Assembly (NCBI RefSeq): GCF_003431975.1
Contig: NZ_CP027116.1
Span: 1,674,001 to 1,738,000 of the forward strand
DNA: 64,000 bases
DNA from: Bacillus pumilus
Lineage (GTDB): Bacteria; Bacillota; Bacilli; Bacillales; Bacillaceae
Direction of reading: 5' to 3'
This document shows positions 47,303 to 59,007 of this stretch, piece by piece. Within the stretch, counting starts at the first letter, position 1, and each line of letters begins with the position of its first letter. Both the position numbers and the translations under genes were made by a program. The notes beneath the pieces were generated by a model. The model had not been told where the DNA came from, did no database searches, and saw only the letters and a list, made by a program, of their open reading frames with translations.

Positions 47303-47317
47303 GATCTTCCACATCCT

Positions 47318-47635
47318 TTATGACAGATTTAAAAGTACGACACCTGAGACAAGCATCGCCATCCCAATGACTGCTCTTTGGTTCAAGGTTTCTTTGAAAA
47401 AGAGCACGCCAAAAATAGCCGTGAGGACGGTACCAACCCCAGACCATGTTGCGTAGGACATGCTAAGTGGAATAATGTTCAGTGTCAATGACAGCATATA
47501 AAATGCAAGTGTATAGCCAGCAACAACGATAGCGCTAGGCTTAAAGCGTGTAAAGCCATTCGATAGCTTTAACATCACAGCGCCTATGGCTTCTGAAAAA
47601 ATAGCAACAGCCAAAAAAAGATATCCGAGGATCAT
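47318..47635 (-). CDS. ebrA: SMR multidrug efflux subunit EbrA
   Basis: 105 residues, four membrane helices: ILGYLFLAVAIFSEAIGAVMLKLSNGF with the essential Glu, then SMSYATWSGVGTVLTAIFGVLFFKE. Same length as B. subtilis EbrA. Its ATG overlaps the TetR stop codon by 4 nt and ebrB begins 15 nt after it, so TetR-ebrA-ebrB form one minus-strand operon. Confidence 0.92.
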   Translation of the reverse strand: MILGYLFLAVAIFSEAIGAVMLKLSNGFTRFKPSAIVVAGYTLAFYMLSLTLNIIPLSMSYATWSGVGTVLTAIFGVLFFKETLNQRAVIGMAMLVSGVVLLNLS

Positions 47636-48180
47636 GATGATCCCTCCTCTATTAGGTGTAAAATCCGTCGAAGTAAAAGGGTTTTTTCCTCTCGGTTCAG
47701 CGGTTCAAGCTGAAACATTTCTGAAAACCATATTCCATCACAAGCAAGTCGGATCAGCTGAGCCAATGCAGGGTCGTTGATTTCCTCGGCTGCTCTTGCT
47801 TTAAATTCCGCATAAAAGTCACGCCAAGGGTTCAATAACGATTCATCAAATGACATGGTCGCCAGCATACTTGTACATAGCTGGGTCGTATGTTGGCGAT
47901 CAAGATCATCTAATGTGGCCAATAGATATGCACGTACATAAGGCGCTTTTTCATGTTTGTTCGTTTCTTGATACGTTTCGAGCTGCTGACGAAAGCAAAG
48001 GATCGCGTGCTCATTCATTTTTTGGATGAGCTCTTCCTTGCTTGCAAAATGATAAAGCAGACCCGCTTTGGTCATATTTGCATGCTCCGCTACTTGCTGA
48101 AGGGTAAGGTGGCTTAATCCTTCTTTTAAAATCGTGCGGGCAGCTGCATCATAAATTTGCTCTTTTTTGGTTTTAGACAT
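47632..48180 (-). CDS. TetR-family repressor of the ebrAB operon
   Basis: 182 residues. The N-terminal TetR helix-turn-helix (IYDAAARTILKEGLSHLTLQQVAEHANMTKAGLLYHFASKEELIQKM, about 8-54) is followed by a helical ligand domain. It is the first gene of the efflux operon, directly behind a TetR-type palindrome at 48193-48216. Autoregulation and drug-induced derepression of ebrAB are inferred. I do not recall such a gene at the B. subtilis locus. Confidence 0.9.
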   Translation of the reverse strand: MSKTKKEQIYDAAARTILKEGLSHLTLQQVAEHANMTKAGLLYHFASKEELIQKMNEHAILCFRQQLETYQETNKHEKAPYVRAYLLATLDDLDRQHTTQLCTSMLATMSFDESLLNPWRDFYAEFKARAAEEINDPALAQLIRLACDGIWFSEMFQLEPLNREEKTLLLRRILHLIEEGSS

Positions 48181-48192
48181 AAAAAAAACACC

Positions 48193-48216
48193 TACTTTAC
48201 TGAACGGTCGGTAAAG
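48193..48216 (-). promoter_or_regulatory. TetR operator
   Basis: 24-bp near-perfect palindrome with ACTTTAC arms around a CGGTCGG core, a classic form for TetR/BetI-like repressors. It begins 13 bp upstream of the TetR start codon. Confidence 0.75.
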
Positions 48217-48292
48217 TAAATGTTAACCCATGAAAAACGAGTGTGTCAATCGATTCAATTCATGAATAGATGTTTTCACTAAAACGTCATAT

Positions 48293-48535
48293 TTAATAAT
48301 AAGGGTAAGGTCCGTATGGCGGTGGATACGGGTAGCCATAGCCGTATCCATATCCTGGCGCAAGCAGAGATCCAGCAAGTAGACCACCAGCAAAACCACC
48401 TAAAAATGGAGGTCCAAAGAATCCAGGTCTTCCATAACCGAATCCAGGTCTTCCAAATCCGAAACCTGGGCGTCCAAAGCCAAATGGTCTTCTCATGTCT
48501 TCGTGCATAAATGGCGGTGCGTCATAATAATTCAT
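48293..48535 (-). CDS. ymaG: Gly/Pro/Tyr-rich spore coat protein YmaG
   Basis: 80 residues. After MNYYDAPPFMHEDMRRPFG it has three tandem GFGRPGF-type repeats, a hydrophobic FLGGFAGGLLAGSLLAPG core and a GYGYGYPYPPPYGPYPYY tail. The order and composition match B. subtilis YmaG, an inner spore coat protein. The start follows AAAGGAGCC. A sigma-E-like AATACACT lies at 48578-48585 on the minus strand. Confidence 0.82.
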   Translation of the reverse strand: MNYYDAPPFMHEDMRRPFGFGRPGFGFGRPGFGYGRPGFFGPPFLGGFAGGLLAGSLLAPGYGYGYGYPYPPPYGPYPYY

Positions 48536-48639
48536 AAAAAAAGGCTCCTTTCACATAAAATCACTGTAACTGACATCAGTGTATTCGAATGGCCTATATG
48601 TGTTTGGGTGAACGCCTAATAAAAGGGGGAATGTCAAAA

Positions 48640-49041
48640 ATGGGCCTGTATCCATCTGATTGGGCAAAATGTCCGCCGCATGCTCATGCTTATAAAGCAA
48701 GAACGGATGTCACAGAGGAGCATTATCATTTAATAGAAGGTATTTCTCAGCCTGTAAATGGAAGCAGCACTGACAAGCATACGCATTACTATCGAGGGAT
48801 CACCTCTTTTGAAAGGGGGCATTTTCACAGATACTACGGTATCACAGGGCCTGCGATACCGAGAGTGGACGGCACGCATTATCATGAGATTGAGGAAGTC
48901 ACGTATTCTGCCTATAACGATCCTGTCCCCATTCAGTATGGAGGAGTCGTCTATAGTCCCGACGAGGAGCGGCCAACACATACGCACCGTTTAAAAGGAA
49001 AAACATATGAAGTGATTGGAAATGAACCACTCGGCTGGTGA
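48640..49041 (+). CDS. ymaF: YmaF family protein
   Basis: 133 residues (ATG 48640, 10 nt from AAAAGGGGG; ATG 48631 directly abuts it). Repeating His motifs about every 25-30 residues: PPHAHAYKARTDVTEEHYHLIEG, DKHTHYYRGITSFERGHFHRYYG, GTHYHEIEEVTY, PTHTHRLKG. This is the YmaF-type repeat, perhaps a metal-binding beta structure. Lies beside coat gene ymaG and upstream of miaA as in B. subtilis. Function unknown. Confidence 0.85.
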   Translation: MGLYPSDWAKCPPHAHAYKARTDVTEEHYHLIEGISQPVNGSSTDKHTHYYRGITSFERGHFHRYYGITGPAIPRVDGTHYHEIEEVTYSAYNDPVPIQYGGVVYSPDEERPTHTHRLKGKTYEVIGNEPLGW

Positions 49042-49110
49042 TAGGCTCTCTATAGGTGAGCAAGAGAAGTTATGCTATACTGTAGGCAGTTTGTAAAAGA
49101 GAGTGATGTT

Positions 49111-50067
49111 ATGAAAAAAGCGAAACAACCAGTGATTGTATTAGTAGGACCGACGGCTGTCGGGAAAACAAAACTGAGCATTCATATCGCCAAAGCATTT
49201 AATGGAGAAATTATCAGCGGTGATTCTATGCAGATTTATAAAGGGATGGATATTGGAACAGCTAAAATCACCCCTGAAGAAATGGACGGTGTTCCGCACC
49301 ACTTAATTGATATTAAACAACCGGACGAATCCTTTTCTACAGCTGAATTTCAGCAGCTAGTTCGTATGAAAATTAAAGAGATTGCCGCTAGAGGGAAAAC
49401 GCCCATGATTGTCGGCGGAACAGGTTTGTATATCCAGTCTGTTTTATATGATTATACATTTACAGACGAGAAGAGTGACCCTGCTTTTAGAGAAGAAATG
49501 GCGCTGTTTGAACAGCAACATGGTCCCCTTCTGCTGCACGAAAAGCTAAAGGCAGTAGATCCTGATGCTGCAAAAGCCATTCATCCGAATAATGTCCGCC
49601 GCGTGATTCGGGCGCTAGAAGTGATTCATACAACAGGTCAAAAAATGTCGGAGATGCAAAACGGGCACCAAGAAGTTCCTCTTTATGATACAGCCTTTAT
49701 TGGGCTTAACATGGATCGAGAGCTTTTGTACGAGCGCATCCATCAAAGAATTGATATGATGATAGGTGAAGGCTTAATTGAAGAAGTGAGCGCGCTTTAT
49801 CAATCTGGCTTGAAGGATTGCCAGTCGGTTCAAGCGATTGGTTATAAGGAGCTGTATGCGTATTTTCAAGGTGAATGCTCACTTGATGAAGCCATCCAGC
49901 AATTAAAGCAAAATTCCCGTAGATATGCGAAGCGTCAATTCACGTGGTTCCGTAATAAAATGGATGTCACTTGGTTTGACATGACACCGCCTTGCCACTT
50001 TTCAGACAAAAAAGAGGAAATTTTCGCATATATAGCAGGAAAGCTTGGAATTAAAGCGAAACTGTAG
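49111..50067 (+). CDS. miaA: tRNA dimethylallyltransferase
   Basis: 318 residues. Transfers a dimethylallyl group to A37 of tRNAs reading UNN codons, giving the i6A substrate of MiaB. Walker A-like [15 protein letters not shown] is at about 12-26, then [29 protein letters not shown] and the RNA-contacting [11 protein letters not shown] and [17 protein letters not shown] 49111 follows AAGAGAG. hfq follows 25 nt later, the usual miaA-hfq operon. Confidence 0.96.
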   Translation: MKKAKQPVIVLVGPTAVGKTKLSIHIAKAFNGEIISGDSMQIYKGMDIGTAKITPEEMDGVPHHLIDIKQPDESFSTAEFQQLVRMKIKEIAARGKTPMIVGGTGLYIQSVLYDYTFTDEKSDPAFREEMALFEQQHGPLLLHEKLKAVDPDAAKAIHPNNVRRVIRALEVIHTTGQKMSEMQNGHQEVPLYDTAFIGLNMDRELLYERIHQRIDMMIGEGLIEEVSALYQSGLKDCQSVQAIGYKELYAYFQGECSLDEAIQQLKQNSRRYAKRQFTWFRNKMDVTWFDMTPPCHFSDKKEEIFAYIAGKLGIKAKL

Positions 50068-50092
50068 TTATCAGAATCAAGGAGGACGAAAC

Positions 50093-50314
50093 ATGAAACC
50101 GATTAATATTCAGGACCAATTTTTGAATCAAATCCGCAAAGATAATACATTTGTTACAGTATTCTTACTGAATGGCTTTCAGCTTCGCGGTCAAGTGAAA
50201 GGGTTTGACAATTTTACGGTGCTGCTTGAAACAGAAGGAAAGCAGCAGCTTATTTATAAACATGCCATCTCTACATTTGCTCCTCAAAAGAATGTAAATC
50301 TAGAATTAGAATAG
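50093..50314 (+). CDS. hfq: RNA chaperone Hfq
   Basis: A 73-residue Sm-like hexameric RNA-binding protein. The Sm1 motif [27 protein letters not shown] and the Sm2 motif [12 protein letters not shown] (with the KH pair) are intact. It has no long C-terminal tail, as usual in Bacillus. ATG follows AAGGAGGACGAAAC, so frames opening further upstream inside miaA are not used. Confidence 0.96.
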   Translation: MKPINIQDQFLNQIRKDNTFVTVFLLNGFQLRGQVKGFDNFTVLLETEGKQQLIYKHAISTFAPQKNVNLELE

Positions 50315-50328
50315 GATACGTTCTACCT

Positions 50329-50404
50329 AATAGCCCCCATGCACCTGCGAATAACCGGCTGGAACCCGCTACGTTTTTTGTCAGTGCAGAGGGGCTATTT
50401 TGCA
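50329..50404 (+). ncRNA. large structured 3' element after hfq (terminator-like)
   Basis: Outer arms AATAGCCCCCATGCAC (50329-50344) and GTGCAGAGGGGCTATT (50384-50399) pair over 16 positions with only two mismatches. They enclose about 39 nt, including GGCTGGAACCCGCTACG and a T6 run, and are followed by TTTG. It is more elaborate than an ordinary terminator; a stable 3' UTR RNA is possible. Expression is unknown. Confidence 0.45.
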
Positions 50405-50475
50405 TGCCGTGAAACTTTCCTGTCTCCTTTGCGTATAATTCCTTATTGGATATAGGGAAAGGTGAGGGGAATGAG

Positions 50476-50799
50476 ATGGAAAATGCAGAGCTTGAATTAA
50501 GAAGGATTAGAGTGATCCTTCTATTAATTGGGGTTGTTGTCTTATTTGGATCGTGCGCTATATCAAACATTGAATCGAGACAGGAAAGCTGGCATAACTA
50601 TTCTAATCAAGATGATACTGGAGATATAGATGGCCTATTACAATCAGCGGTTGCACTAAAAAATAACCACTTTGCTGTTGTGAAAGATGATGAAGTACAT
50701 GTGTACCGGTTTGATGAAAAAGAGGGAGAACTGACCCTCATTAAAACGAAGTACATAGATGAATGGGACGAAGATGATGATATTTCTGAAGAACAGTAA
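50476..50799 (+). CDS. ymzC: membrane-anchored small protein, YmzC position
   Basis: 107 residues from ATG 50476 behind AAAGGTGAGGGG. One membrane helix (IRVILLLIGVVVLFGSCAI, about 11-29) with a Cys at its end, but no clear lipobox. An extracytoplasmic or cytosolic domain NNHFAVVKDDEVHVYRFDEKEGELTLIKTKYI and a very acidic tail DEWDEDDDISEEQ follow. It lies between hfq and ymzA, where B. subtilis has ymzC; the orthology is positional. Function unknown. Confidence 0.6.
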   Translation: MENAELELRRIRVILLLIGVVVLFGSCAISNIESRQESWHNYSNQDDTGDIDGLLQSAVALKNNHFAVVKDDEVHVYRFDEKEGELTLIKTKYIDEWDEDDDISEEQ

Positions 50800-50878
50800 G
50801 CACGTAAATTTACAAATGAATGTGAAGTCGCTACACTATAATCATGCATCAGACATCTAGACAGAAAAGGATGAGTTC

Positions 50879-51112
50879 ATGACACACAAAATTAAAATTA
50901 ATCATTGGGAACAAACTTGTGAAGACGACTCCTGTTTCGAATATGGAACAAGCGTTTCTGTAAATGGAAAAGAGTTAGTCAGAGAAGCTTCAATCGTCTC
51001 TGCGCTTGAAGCGGTGCTAAAAGAATTAGGTGTTGAAGTGGAAATTACAGAAGTGTCAGAAGATTTACAGTGCGACGCCTACAAAAATAAAACAAAAAGT
51101 CTAGTCTACTAA
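50879..51112 (+). CDS. ymzA: small conserved protein YmzA
   Basis: 77 residues, starting MTHKIKINHWEQTCEDDSCFEYG. Three cysteines (CEDDSC and LQCDAY) could bind metal. Predicted alternation of beta strand and helix (ASIVSALEAVLKELGVEVEITEVS). ATG follows AAAAGGATGAG. Located directly before nrdI as ymzA is in B. subtilis. No known function. Confidence 0.78.
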   Translation: MTHKIKINHWEQTCEDDSCFEYGTSVSVNGKELVREASIVSALEAVLKELGVEVEITEVSEDLQCDAYKNKTKSLVY

Positions 51113-51262
51113 GCGATTTTTTTTCGTGTTATGATAGATTTCGGTTTCAGTTGAATAGGGAGTAGAGCAGTCTATTTTTAGATTCTGTTCTGCTCTATTT
51201 ATTTGAACGTACGAGTTCGGCTATGAATGTTCGGTCGGGTTGGTTGATTTTTTTCGTTTTGA

Positions 51263-51311
51263 ACATCTATATGTTGTGTTTTGAAAAAACATAGTATACT
51301 ATATATAGTGG
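51263..51311 (+). promoter_or_regulatory. nrd operon promoter with two NrdR boxes
   Basis: Box 1 ACATCTATATGTTGTG (51263-51278) and box 2 ATACTATATATAGTGG (51296-51311) fit the NrdR consensus and are 33 bp apart, about three helical turns. Promoter TTGAAA (51281-51286), 17 nt, TATAGT (51304-51309) overlaps box 2. This implies repression by NrdR-ATP/dATP when deoxynucleotides are plentiful. Confidence 0.82.
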
Positions 51312-51343
51312 ATAGCGAAATGATCAACAATACTAAAAAGTAG

Positions 51344-53810
<2,467 letters not shown>

Positions 53811-53827
53811 TTAAAGGAGAGTTTAAC

Positions 53828-54808
53828 GTGACAAAAATTTATGATGCAGCCAACTGGTCAAAACACGAAGACGATTTTACACAAATGTTCTACAACCAAA
53901 ATGTGAAGCAATTCTGGCTTCCTGAAGAGATTTCCTTAAACGGGGATCTTTTAACTTGGAAATATTTAGGCGAAAAAGAACAAGATACGTACATGAAGGT
54001 ACTTGCTGGACTGACTTTACTTGATACAGAACAAGGAAATACAGGGATGCCGATTGTGGCTGAACATGTGGACGGCCATCAGCGTAAAGCGGTACTAAAC
54101 TTTATGGCAATGATGGAAAATGCGGTACATGCCAAATCATACTCTAATATCTTCATGACCCTTGCGCCAACTGAAACAATCAGTGAAGTGTTTGAATGGG
54201 TCAAGAAGAATAAATTCTTGCAAAAGAAAGCAGATATGATTGTCGGATTATACCGTTCGATTCAAAAGGACGATCCGATTTCCCTCTTTAAAGCAATGGT
54301 TGCTTCTGTCTATTTAGAAAGCTTCCTATTTTACAGTGGTTTTTACTACCCGCTTTATTTCTATGGACAAGGAAAGCTCATGCAAAGCGGTGAAATCATT
54401 AACTTGATTTTGCGTGATGAAGCGATTCACGGTGTGTACGTTGGATTATTAGCGCAAGAAATTTACAACAAACAAACACCTGAAACGCAAAAAGAGCTAT
54501 ATGATTTCTCAATTGACCTTTTGAACGAGCTTTATGAAAATGAGCTTCATTATACGGAAGATATTTATGACCAAGTCAATTTATCGCATGATGTGAAAAA
54601 GTTCATTCGTTACAATGCCAATAAAGCGTTAATGAACCTTGGATTTGCCCCTTACTTTGAAGAAGAAGAGATTAACCCAATTGTATTGAACGGACTTAAT
54701 ACAAAAACAAAGTCACATGACTTCTTCTCAATGAAAGGGAACGGCTACAAAAAAGCAACAGTTGAGCCGTTAAAAGATGATGATTTCTTCTTTGGAGATG
54801 AATCATAA
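53828..54808 (+). CDS. nrdF: class Ib ribonucleoside-diphosphate reductase beta subunit
   Basis: 326 residues; GTG start behind AAAGGAGAG, 17 nt after nrdE. Di-metal ligands and radical tyrosine are in [15 protein letters not shown] (about 96-110; E, H and Y) with further ligands in [20 protein letters not shown] and [11 protein letters not shown]. The C terminus [11 protein letters not shown] docks into NrdE. A terminator follows. Confidence 0.97.
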   Translation: MTKIYDAANWSKHEDDFTQMFYNQNVKQFWLPEEISLNGDLLTWKYLGEKEQDTYMKVLAGLTLLDTEQGNTGMPIVAEHVDGHQRKAVLNFMAMMENAVHAKSYSNIFMTLAPTETISEVFEWVKKNKFLQKKADMIVGLYRSIQKDDPISLFKAMVASVYLESFLFYSGFYYPLYFYGQGKLMQSGEIINLILRDEAIHGVYVGLLAQEIYNKQTPETQKELYDFSIDLLNELYENELHYTEDIYDQVNLSHDVKKFIRYNANKALMNLGFAPYFEEEEINPIVLNGLNTKTKSHDFFSMKGNGYKKATVEPLKDDDFFFGDES

Positions 54809-54816
54809 GTAAAGCA

Positions 54817-54852
54817 TAAAAGTCAAAACGCATCACTCGTTTTGGCTTTTTG
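54817..54852 (+). terminator. terminator after nrdF
   Basis: AAAAGTCAAAACG / CGTTTTGGCTTTT stem (one G-U), loop CATCACT, then TTGCC. Confidence 0.85.
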
Positions 54853-54892
54853 CCATTTCATACAACGTGCTACATACTGGAGGATACCGAAC

Positions 54893-55510
54893 ATGGGAAA
54901 AATGGATGAAATCATACTAGTCGCACCGCGCGCGCATGTGTTCCAAAATGAGACACTTGCGTTTAATGGTGTAAATAGTGAAGAGAAAACAATCAACACG
55001 GTCATGAAAGAGATCGAAGAGCATTTCGAGCAGATGCGCCGAGGCGATGCGGAAGAAAATCCTGACTTCAAGCAGCCGATTCCTTATGTTGTGATTAAGC
55101 GTGAGGATGAAGTGTATGTATATGAAAGGCTTCAAGGCGGGGGAGAGACTCGGTTACATCATAAGTTATCCCTTGGTTTTGGCGGTCACATGAATTTCAT
55201 CGAAGGGAAAAACTTTGCTGAGATTCTAAAAGAGAATACGGATCGTGAGCTGGACGAGGAACTTTCTATTCAAGAAGAAGATAAACTTGAGATGAAAACC
55301 CTTGGGTTAATCAATGACGATGACAATAGTGTCGGCCGTGTGCACATTGGATTGTTATCAGCACTTGAATTAACGCCAGGTGCTCATGTGGAAGTAAAAG
55401 AAACAGATCAAATTGCAGGTAAATGGATGAAAGCAGCAGACTTAAAAAAACCTGAATACTTCGACCGACTTGAAACGTGGTCTCAATTTGTCGTGAACAT
55501 CCTAGCATAA
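54893..55510 (+). CDS. ymaB: Nudix-like protein YmaB
   Basis: 205 residues from ATG 54893 behind TGGAGGATACC, the same length as B. subtilis YmaB. A Nudix-fold region LGFGGHMNFIEGKNFAEILKENTDRELDEEL (about 98-128) has a Nudix-box-like GGHMN...RELDEEL but departs from the strict GX5EX7REUXEEXGU. It follows the nrd operon, possibly linked to nucleotide quality control (inference). Confidence 0.88.
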   Translation: MGKMDEIILVAPRAHVFQNETLAFNGVNSEEKTINTVMKEIEEHFEQMRRGDAEENPDFKQPIPYVVIKREDEVYVYERLQGGGETRLHHKLSLGFGGHMNFIEGKNFAEILKENTDRELDEELSIQEEDKLEMKTLGLINDDDNSVGRVHIGLLSALELTPGAHVEVKETDQIAGKWMKAADLKKPEYFDRLETWSQFVVNILA

Positions 55511-55520
55511 ATAAACAACA

Positions 55521-55556
55521 AACCGGCTCAGCAGCAGACTTGAGCCGGTTTTTTTG
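55521..55556. terminator. bidirectional terminator between ymaB and cwlC
   Basis: Perfect AACCGGCTCA / TGAGCCGGTT stem, loop GCAGCAGACT, T run on the plus side; on the minus side ACAACAAACC gives a poorer tail. Confidence 0.88.
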
Positions 55557-55572
55557 TTATAACAGCTTTAGC

Positions 55573-56331
55573 TTATTGGAAAACGAATGCGTCGTGACCA
55601 GCCTGTTTTAATTTTGCGACAAGGTGATCCGCATTTTGCTTTGTACGAAAAGCCCCGGCCTGTACTCGGAACATACCGCCTTCTAATACAACAAAGGCGT
55701 CAAAGCCTTTGGATTTCAGTGTGGATACTAATTCATCCGCATTGGCTTTCACCTTGAAAGCGCCAGCCTGTACTTTATAAAGATTACTTGCTTTTTTTTT
55801 CAGTTGAAAGGCTTTCTCTAATCCAGTGGCATGAGCACGAGCGATGCCTTGAAGGAAGGTCGCGTTGCGAAGTTTATTTGCATCAGCTGTCGTATCGATG
55901 AAACCATTCTCTGTTAGAATAGCGGGCATAGAAGTTTCTCGAAGAACGTGGAAGTTCGCTGTTTTCTTGCCGCGGTCGGCAAAATCCACCGAGCGAACAA
56001 TTTCATCATGAAGGGTATTGCGATACGTGGTGGTCGGTGCTGAAACGCCAGGATACACAAAGCTTTCAAAACCTGTACCCCCGCCTGCATTAATATGAAT
56101 AGATAAGAAATAGTCAGCTCCCCAGCTGTTTGCTGCACTTGTACGCTGGGACAAAGTGACGGATTGGTCAATTGAACGACTTAAGCGGACGGAAACCCCA
56201 TCATATTCACTAATCAAAATGTCTCTCAGTAAAATTGCGATTTGAAGTGTGATATTTTTCTCCAAAAGTCCATTAGCACTAGCTCCAGAATCTGTTCCTC
56301 CGTGGCCAGGATCAATAAAAATTTTCACCAT
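55573..56331 (-). CDS. cwlC: N-acetylmuramoyl-L-alanine amidase CwlC
   Basis: 252 residues. The Amidase_3 domain (about 1-175) has zinc motifs IDPGHGGTDSGASANGLLEKN (His 10, Glu about 24), FLSIHINAGG (His about 78) and catalytic Glu in ILTENGFIDTTADANKL. Two C-terminal SPOR repeats (YKVQAGAFKVKANADELVSTLKSKG; FRVQAGAFRTKQNADHLVAKLKQAG) bind denuded glycan. There is no signal peptide, as in B. subtilis CwlC, a mother-cell lysis enzyme of late sporulation. The start follows GATGAGGTGATG. Confidence 0.94.
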   Translation of the reverse strand: MVKIFIDPGHGGTDSGASANGLLEKNITLQIAILLRDILISEYDGVSVRLSRSIDQSVTLSQRTSAANSWGADYFLSIHINAGGGTGFESFVYPGVSAPTTTYRNTLHDEIVRSVDFADRGKKTANFHVLRETSMPAILTENGFIDTTADANKLRNATFLQGIARAHATGLEKAFQLKKKASNLYKVQAGAFKVKANADELVSTLKSKGFDAFVVLEGGMFRVQAGAFRTKQNADHLVAKLKQAGHDAFVFQ

Positions 56332-56351
56332 CTATTCATCACCTCATCTTT

Positions 56352-56359
56352 ATTTTATG
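56352..56359 (-). promoter_or_regulatory. sigma-K-like -10 of cwlC
   Basis: Minus-strand CATAAAAT fits CATANNNT. The -35 is not clear. B. subtilis cwlC is sigma-K dependent. The rest of the 56332-56651 gap between cwlC and spoVK shows no further gene. Confidence 0.45.
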
Positions 56360-56651
56360 AGGAAATAGCAGAATTGCCTGTACAAAATGCGGAAATCATT
56401 GAGACTCTTTTCTGCACAATTGATGATGAGAAAGCTACATTTTTCTAAGAAAAAGCAAATTGTTGGTTTGTCCGCCCAAAATGGATGAATACAATGGAAA
56501 TAGCACATCATTTCCTGGGAAACCGCAGAAATCCCTACAATGTTCGGTATCTCGGGTCATTTTGACAGCAAACTTGGGCTTAAGCGGGCGATTGTCACGA
56601 TTACAGCTCCACCCGAATAGAATAAAGAGAGAAGAGCGAGAGGTGAATACG

Positions 56652-57611
56652 TTGGAGCGAGCTGTCACATATAAAAACAACGGCCAAATCAATATTATAC
56701 TTAACGGACAAAAACAAGTACTGGTTGATGCAGACTCAGAGGCAGAATACTTGGAAGCCTTACAGAAAAATGAGGCGAAACACAGCATCTTACGGGAAAT
56801 AGAGCGTGAAATGAACAGCCTTGTCGGTATGGATGAAATGAAACGAAACATAAAAGAGATTTATGCTTGGATCTTTGTCAATCAAAAAAGGCAGGAACAA
56901 GGGTTAAAGGTAGGGAAACAAGCGCTTCATATGATGTTCAAAGGGAATCCAGGCACAGGGAAAACAACGGTTGCAAGGCTTGTCGGGAAGCTTTTCTTTG
57001 AAATGAATGTCCTCTCAAAGGGTCACTTAATTGAAGCGGAACGCGGAGATCTTGTCGGAGAGTACATTGGTCATACTGCTCAAAAAACAAGGGAATTAAT
57101 TAAAAAATCACTAGGTGGCATTTTGTTCATCGACGAAGCCTATTCTCTTGCCCGCGGGGGAGAAAAGGATTTTGGGAAAGAAGCGATTGATACCCTAGTA
57201 AAACATATGGAGGACAAACAGCACGAATTTATTCTCATTCTTGCTGGCTACTCTAAGGAAATGGATCATTTTCTCTCTTTAAACCCCGGCCTTCAATCAA
57301 GATTTCCAATTAATATTAGCTTTCCTGATTATACCGTCGATCAGCTCATGGATATTGCCAAGCGAATGATGGCTGACAGAGAATATATATTTACCCAAGA
57401 AGCTGAATGGAAGCTACGAGATTATTTAATGCACATTAAAAGCACCACAAGCCCTGCGAAATTCAGTAACGGACGGTTTGTACGAAACACGATTGAAAAG
57501 GCCATTCGAACCCAGGCGATGAGACTCTTGCTTGTGGATCATTATGATAAAAAAGATTTGCTCACGATTAAAAGTCACGATCTGCAAATGAAAGAGGATA
57601 CGCCTACTTAA
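56652..57611 (+). CDS. spoVK: stage V sporulation protein K, AAA ATPase
   Basis: 319 residues from TTG 56652 (LERAVTYKNNGQINIILNG), behind GAGAGGTG; the frame is open further upstream but matches nothing known. CbxX/CfqX-type AAA ATPase: Walker A FKGNPGTGKTTVARLVG at about 98-114, Walker B GGILFIDEAYSLARGG at about 159-174, Arg finger in NPGLQSRFP. Required for spore maturation; mechanism unknown. A very close match to B. subtilis SpoVK (322 residues). Confidence 0.95.
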   Translation: MERAVTYKNNGQINIILNGQKQVLVDADSEAEYLEALQKNEAKHSILREIEREMNSLVGMDEMKRNIKEIYAWIFVNQKRQEQGLKVGKQALHMMFKGNPGTGKTTVARLVGKLFFEMNVLSKGHLIEAERGDLVGEYIGHTAQKTRELIKKSLGGILFIDEAYSLARGGEKDFGKEAIDTLVKHMEDKQHEFILILAGYSKEMDHFLSLNPGLQSRFPINISFPDYTVDQLMDIAKRMMADREYIFTQEAEWKLRDYLMHIKSTTSPAKFSNGRFVRNTIEKAIRTQAMRLLLVDHYDKKDLLTIKSHDLQMKEDTPT

Positions 57612-57630
57612 CATGGCGTATCCTTTTCAT
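57596..57630 (+). terminator. terminator after spoVK
   Basis: Perfect GGATACGCC / GGCGTATCC stem, left arm within the last codons, then TTTTCAT. Confidence 0.75.
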
Positions 57631-57732
57631 AAAGAGACACTAAAATAAACCATTCGAATAGTGGTATACGTGTGATGTGTTTGGTATGATGGTACTACTG
57701 AAAACTTAAGTACAGAAAGGAAACAACTGACG

Positions 57733-58995
57733 TTGAATGAACATGAAATGACCGAAAAAGCGATCCTTGTCGGCTGTCAATTGCCGCATGTCACGGATGA
57801 ACGCTTTCAATACTCCATGGAAGAATTAGCTTCCTTAACCAAAACAGCTGGCGGTGAAGCTGTCAGCGTGATGACGCAGAAGAGAAATAGACAAGACAGC
57901 GCAACATATATCGGTAAAGGGAAAGTAGAAGAGCTTGAAGTGCTTTGCGAGGAATTTGAATGTGATGTCATTATTTTTAACGACGAACTGTCCCCAAGTC
58001 AGCTAAAGGCTTTAGCAACTGCCTTAGATGTGAAAATTATTGATCGTACACAATTGATTTTGGACATCTTTGCGAAGAGAGCTCGTACAAGAGAGGGGAA
58101 GCTGCAAATAGAGCTTGCCCAGCTTCAGTATGCCTTGCCGAGACTAAGTGGACAAGGGATCAGCCTTTCAAGACAAGGAGGCGGAATTGGCGCAAGAGGT
58201 CCGGGTGAAACAAAACTTGAAACAGATAGACGCCATATTCGAAACCGCATTCATGAAATAAACGGGCAATTATCTACAGTCAAAGAACATCGTACAAGAT
58301 ACCGCGAACGCCGGAAGAAAAATGGAGTCTTCCAAATTGCCATTGTTGGGTATACGAATGCCGGGAAATCGACTTTGTTTAACCAATTAACAGAAGCAGA
58401 TAGCCATGAGGAGGATCTGCTATTTGCGACACTTGATCCAATGACTCGTAAGATGACATTAGCATCTGGCTACAGTGTGCTGATTTCAGATACTGTTGGC
58501 TTTATTCAAGACCTTCCCACAACACTGATTGCAGCATTTCGCTCCACTCTTGAAGAAGTGAAGGAAGCGGATTATTTGCTTCACGTCATCGATTCTTCTA
58601 ATGAGGATTACGAAGGGCACGAGCGAACGGTTCATGAGCTTTTAGAAGAATTAGAAGCCGATCGTATACCGATGCTGACAGTTTATAACAAAGAAGATCA
58701 AATCAGACCCGATTTCATCCCTTCTTCAAAACATCGTCATCTGTTAATCAGTGCTAGACGAGAGGAAGACGTGAAGCGGTTAAAAGCGGATATTATGGCT
58801 GAACTGAAACAAAACTTTTTAAAGCCTTATCATGTGAAGATTCCAGCATATGAAGGAAAGCTCATCTCCGCATTAAAATCAGAAACGCTCGTGGAATCGC
58901 TAGACTTTCAAAAAGAAGCAGAACTTTATGAGATCACCGGATTTAGTGGTGAAGATCAGACCATATTAGGTCAAATGAAGAAGTATATGTTGTAG
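57733..58995 (+). CDS. hflX: ribosome-associated GTPase HflX (YnbA)
   Basis: 420 residues, TTG start. The N-terminal HflX domain (about 20-180) includes [39 protein letters not shown] and a helical linker. The G domain has G1 [14 protein letters not shown] (about 203), G2 FATLDP, G3 [10 protein letters not shown] and G4 YNKEDQ. HflX rescues or dissociates ribosomes under stress in other bacteria. The Shine-Dalgarno AAAGGA is rather far (12 nt). ynbB follows 12 nt later, so they are one operon. Confidence 0.94.
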   Translation: MNEHEMTEKAILVGCQLPHVTDERFQYSMEELASLTKTAGGEAVSVMTQKRNRQDSATYIGKGKVEELEVLCEEFECDVIIFNDELSPSQLKALATALDVKIIDRTQLILDIFAKRARTREGKLQIELAQLQYALPRLSGQGISLSRQGGGIGARGPGETKLETDRRHIRNRIHEINGQLSTVKEHRTRYRERRKKNGVFQIAIVGYTNAGKSTLFNQLTEADSHEEDLLFATLDPMTRKMTLASGYSVLISDTVGFIQDLPTTLIAAFRSTLEEVKEADYLLHVIDSSNEDYEGHERTVHELLEELEADRIPMLTVYNKEDQIRPDFIPSSKHRHLLISARREEDVKRLKADIMAELKQNFLKPYHVKIPAYEGKLISALKSETLVESLDFQKEAELYEITGFSGEDQTILGQMKKYML

Positions 58996-59007
58996 GAAAG
59001 GAATTAA

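Noticed and set aside
55055..55080. Classification of YmaB as a canonical Nudix hydrolase
   Set aside because: The Nudix box is degenerate, so only a Nudix-like fold is claimed.
56460..56651. 64-residue N-terminal extension of SpoVK
   Set aside because: Not similar to known SpoVK; TTG 56652 behind GAGAGGTG gives the expected start and length.
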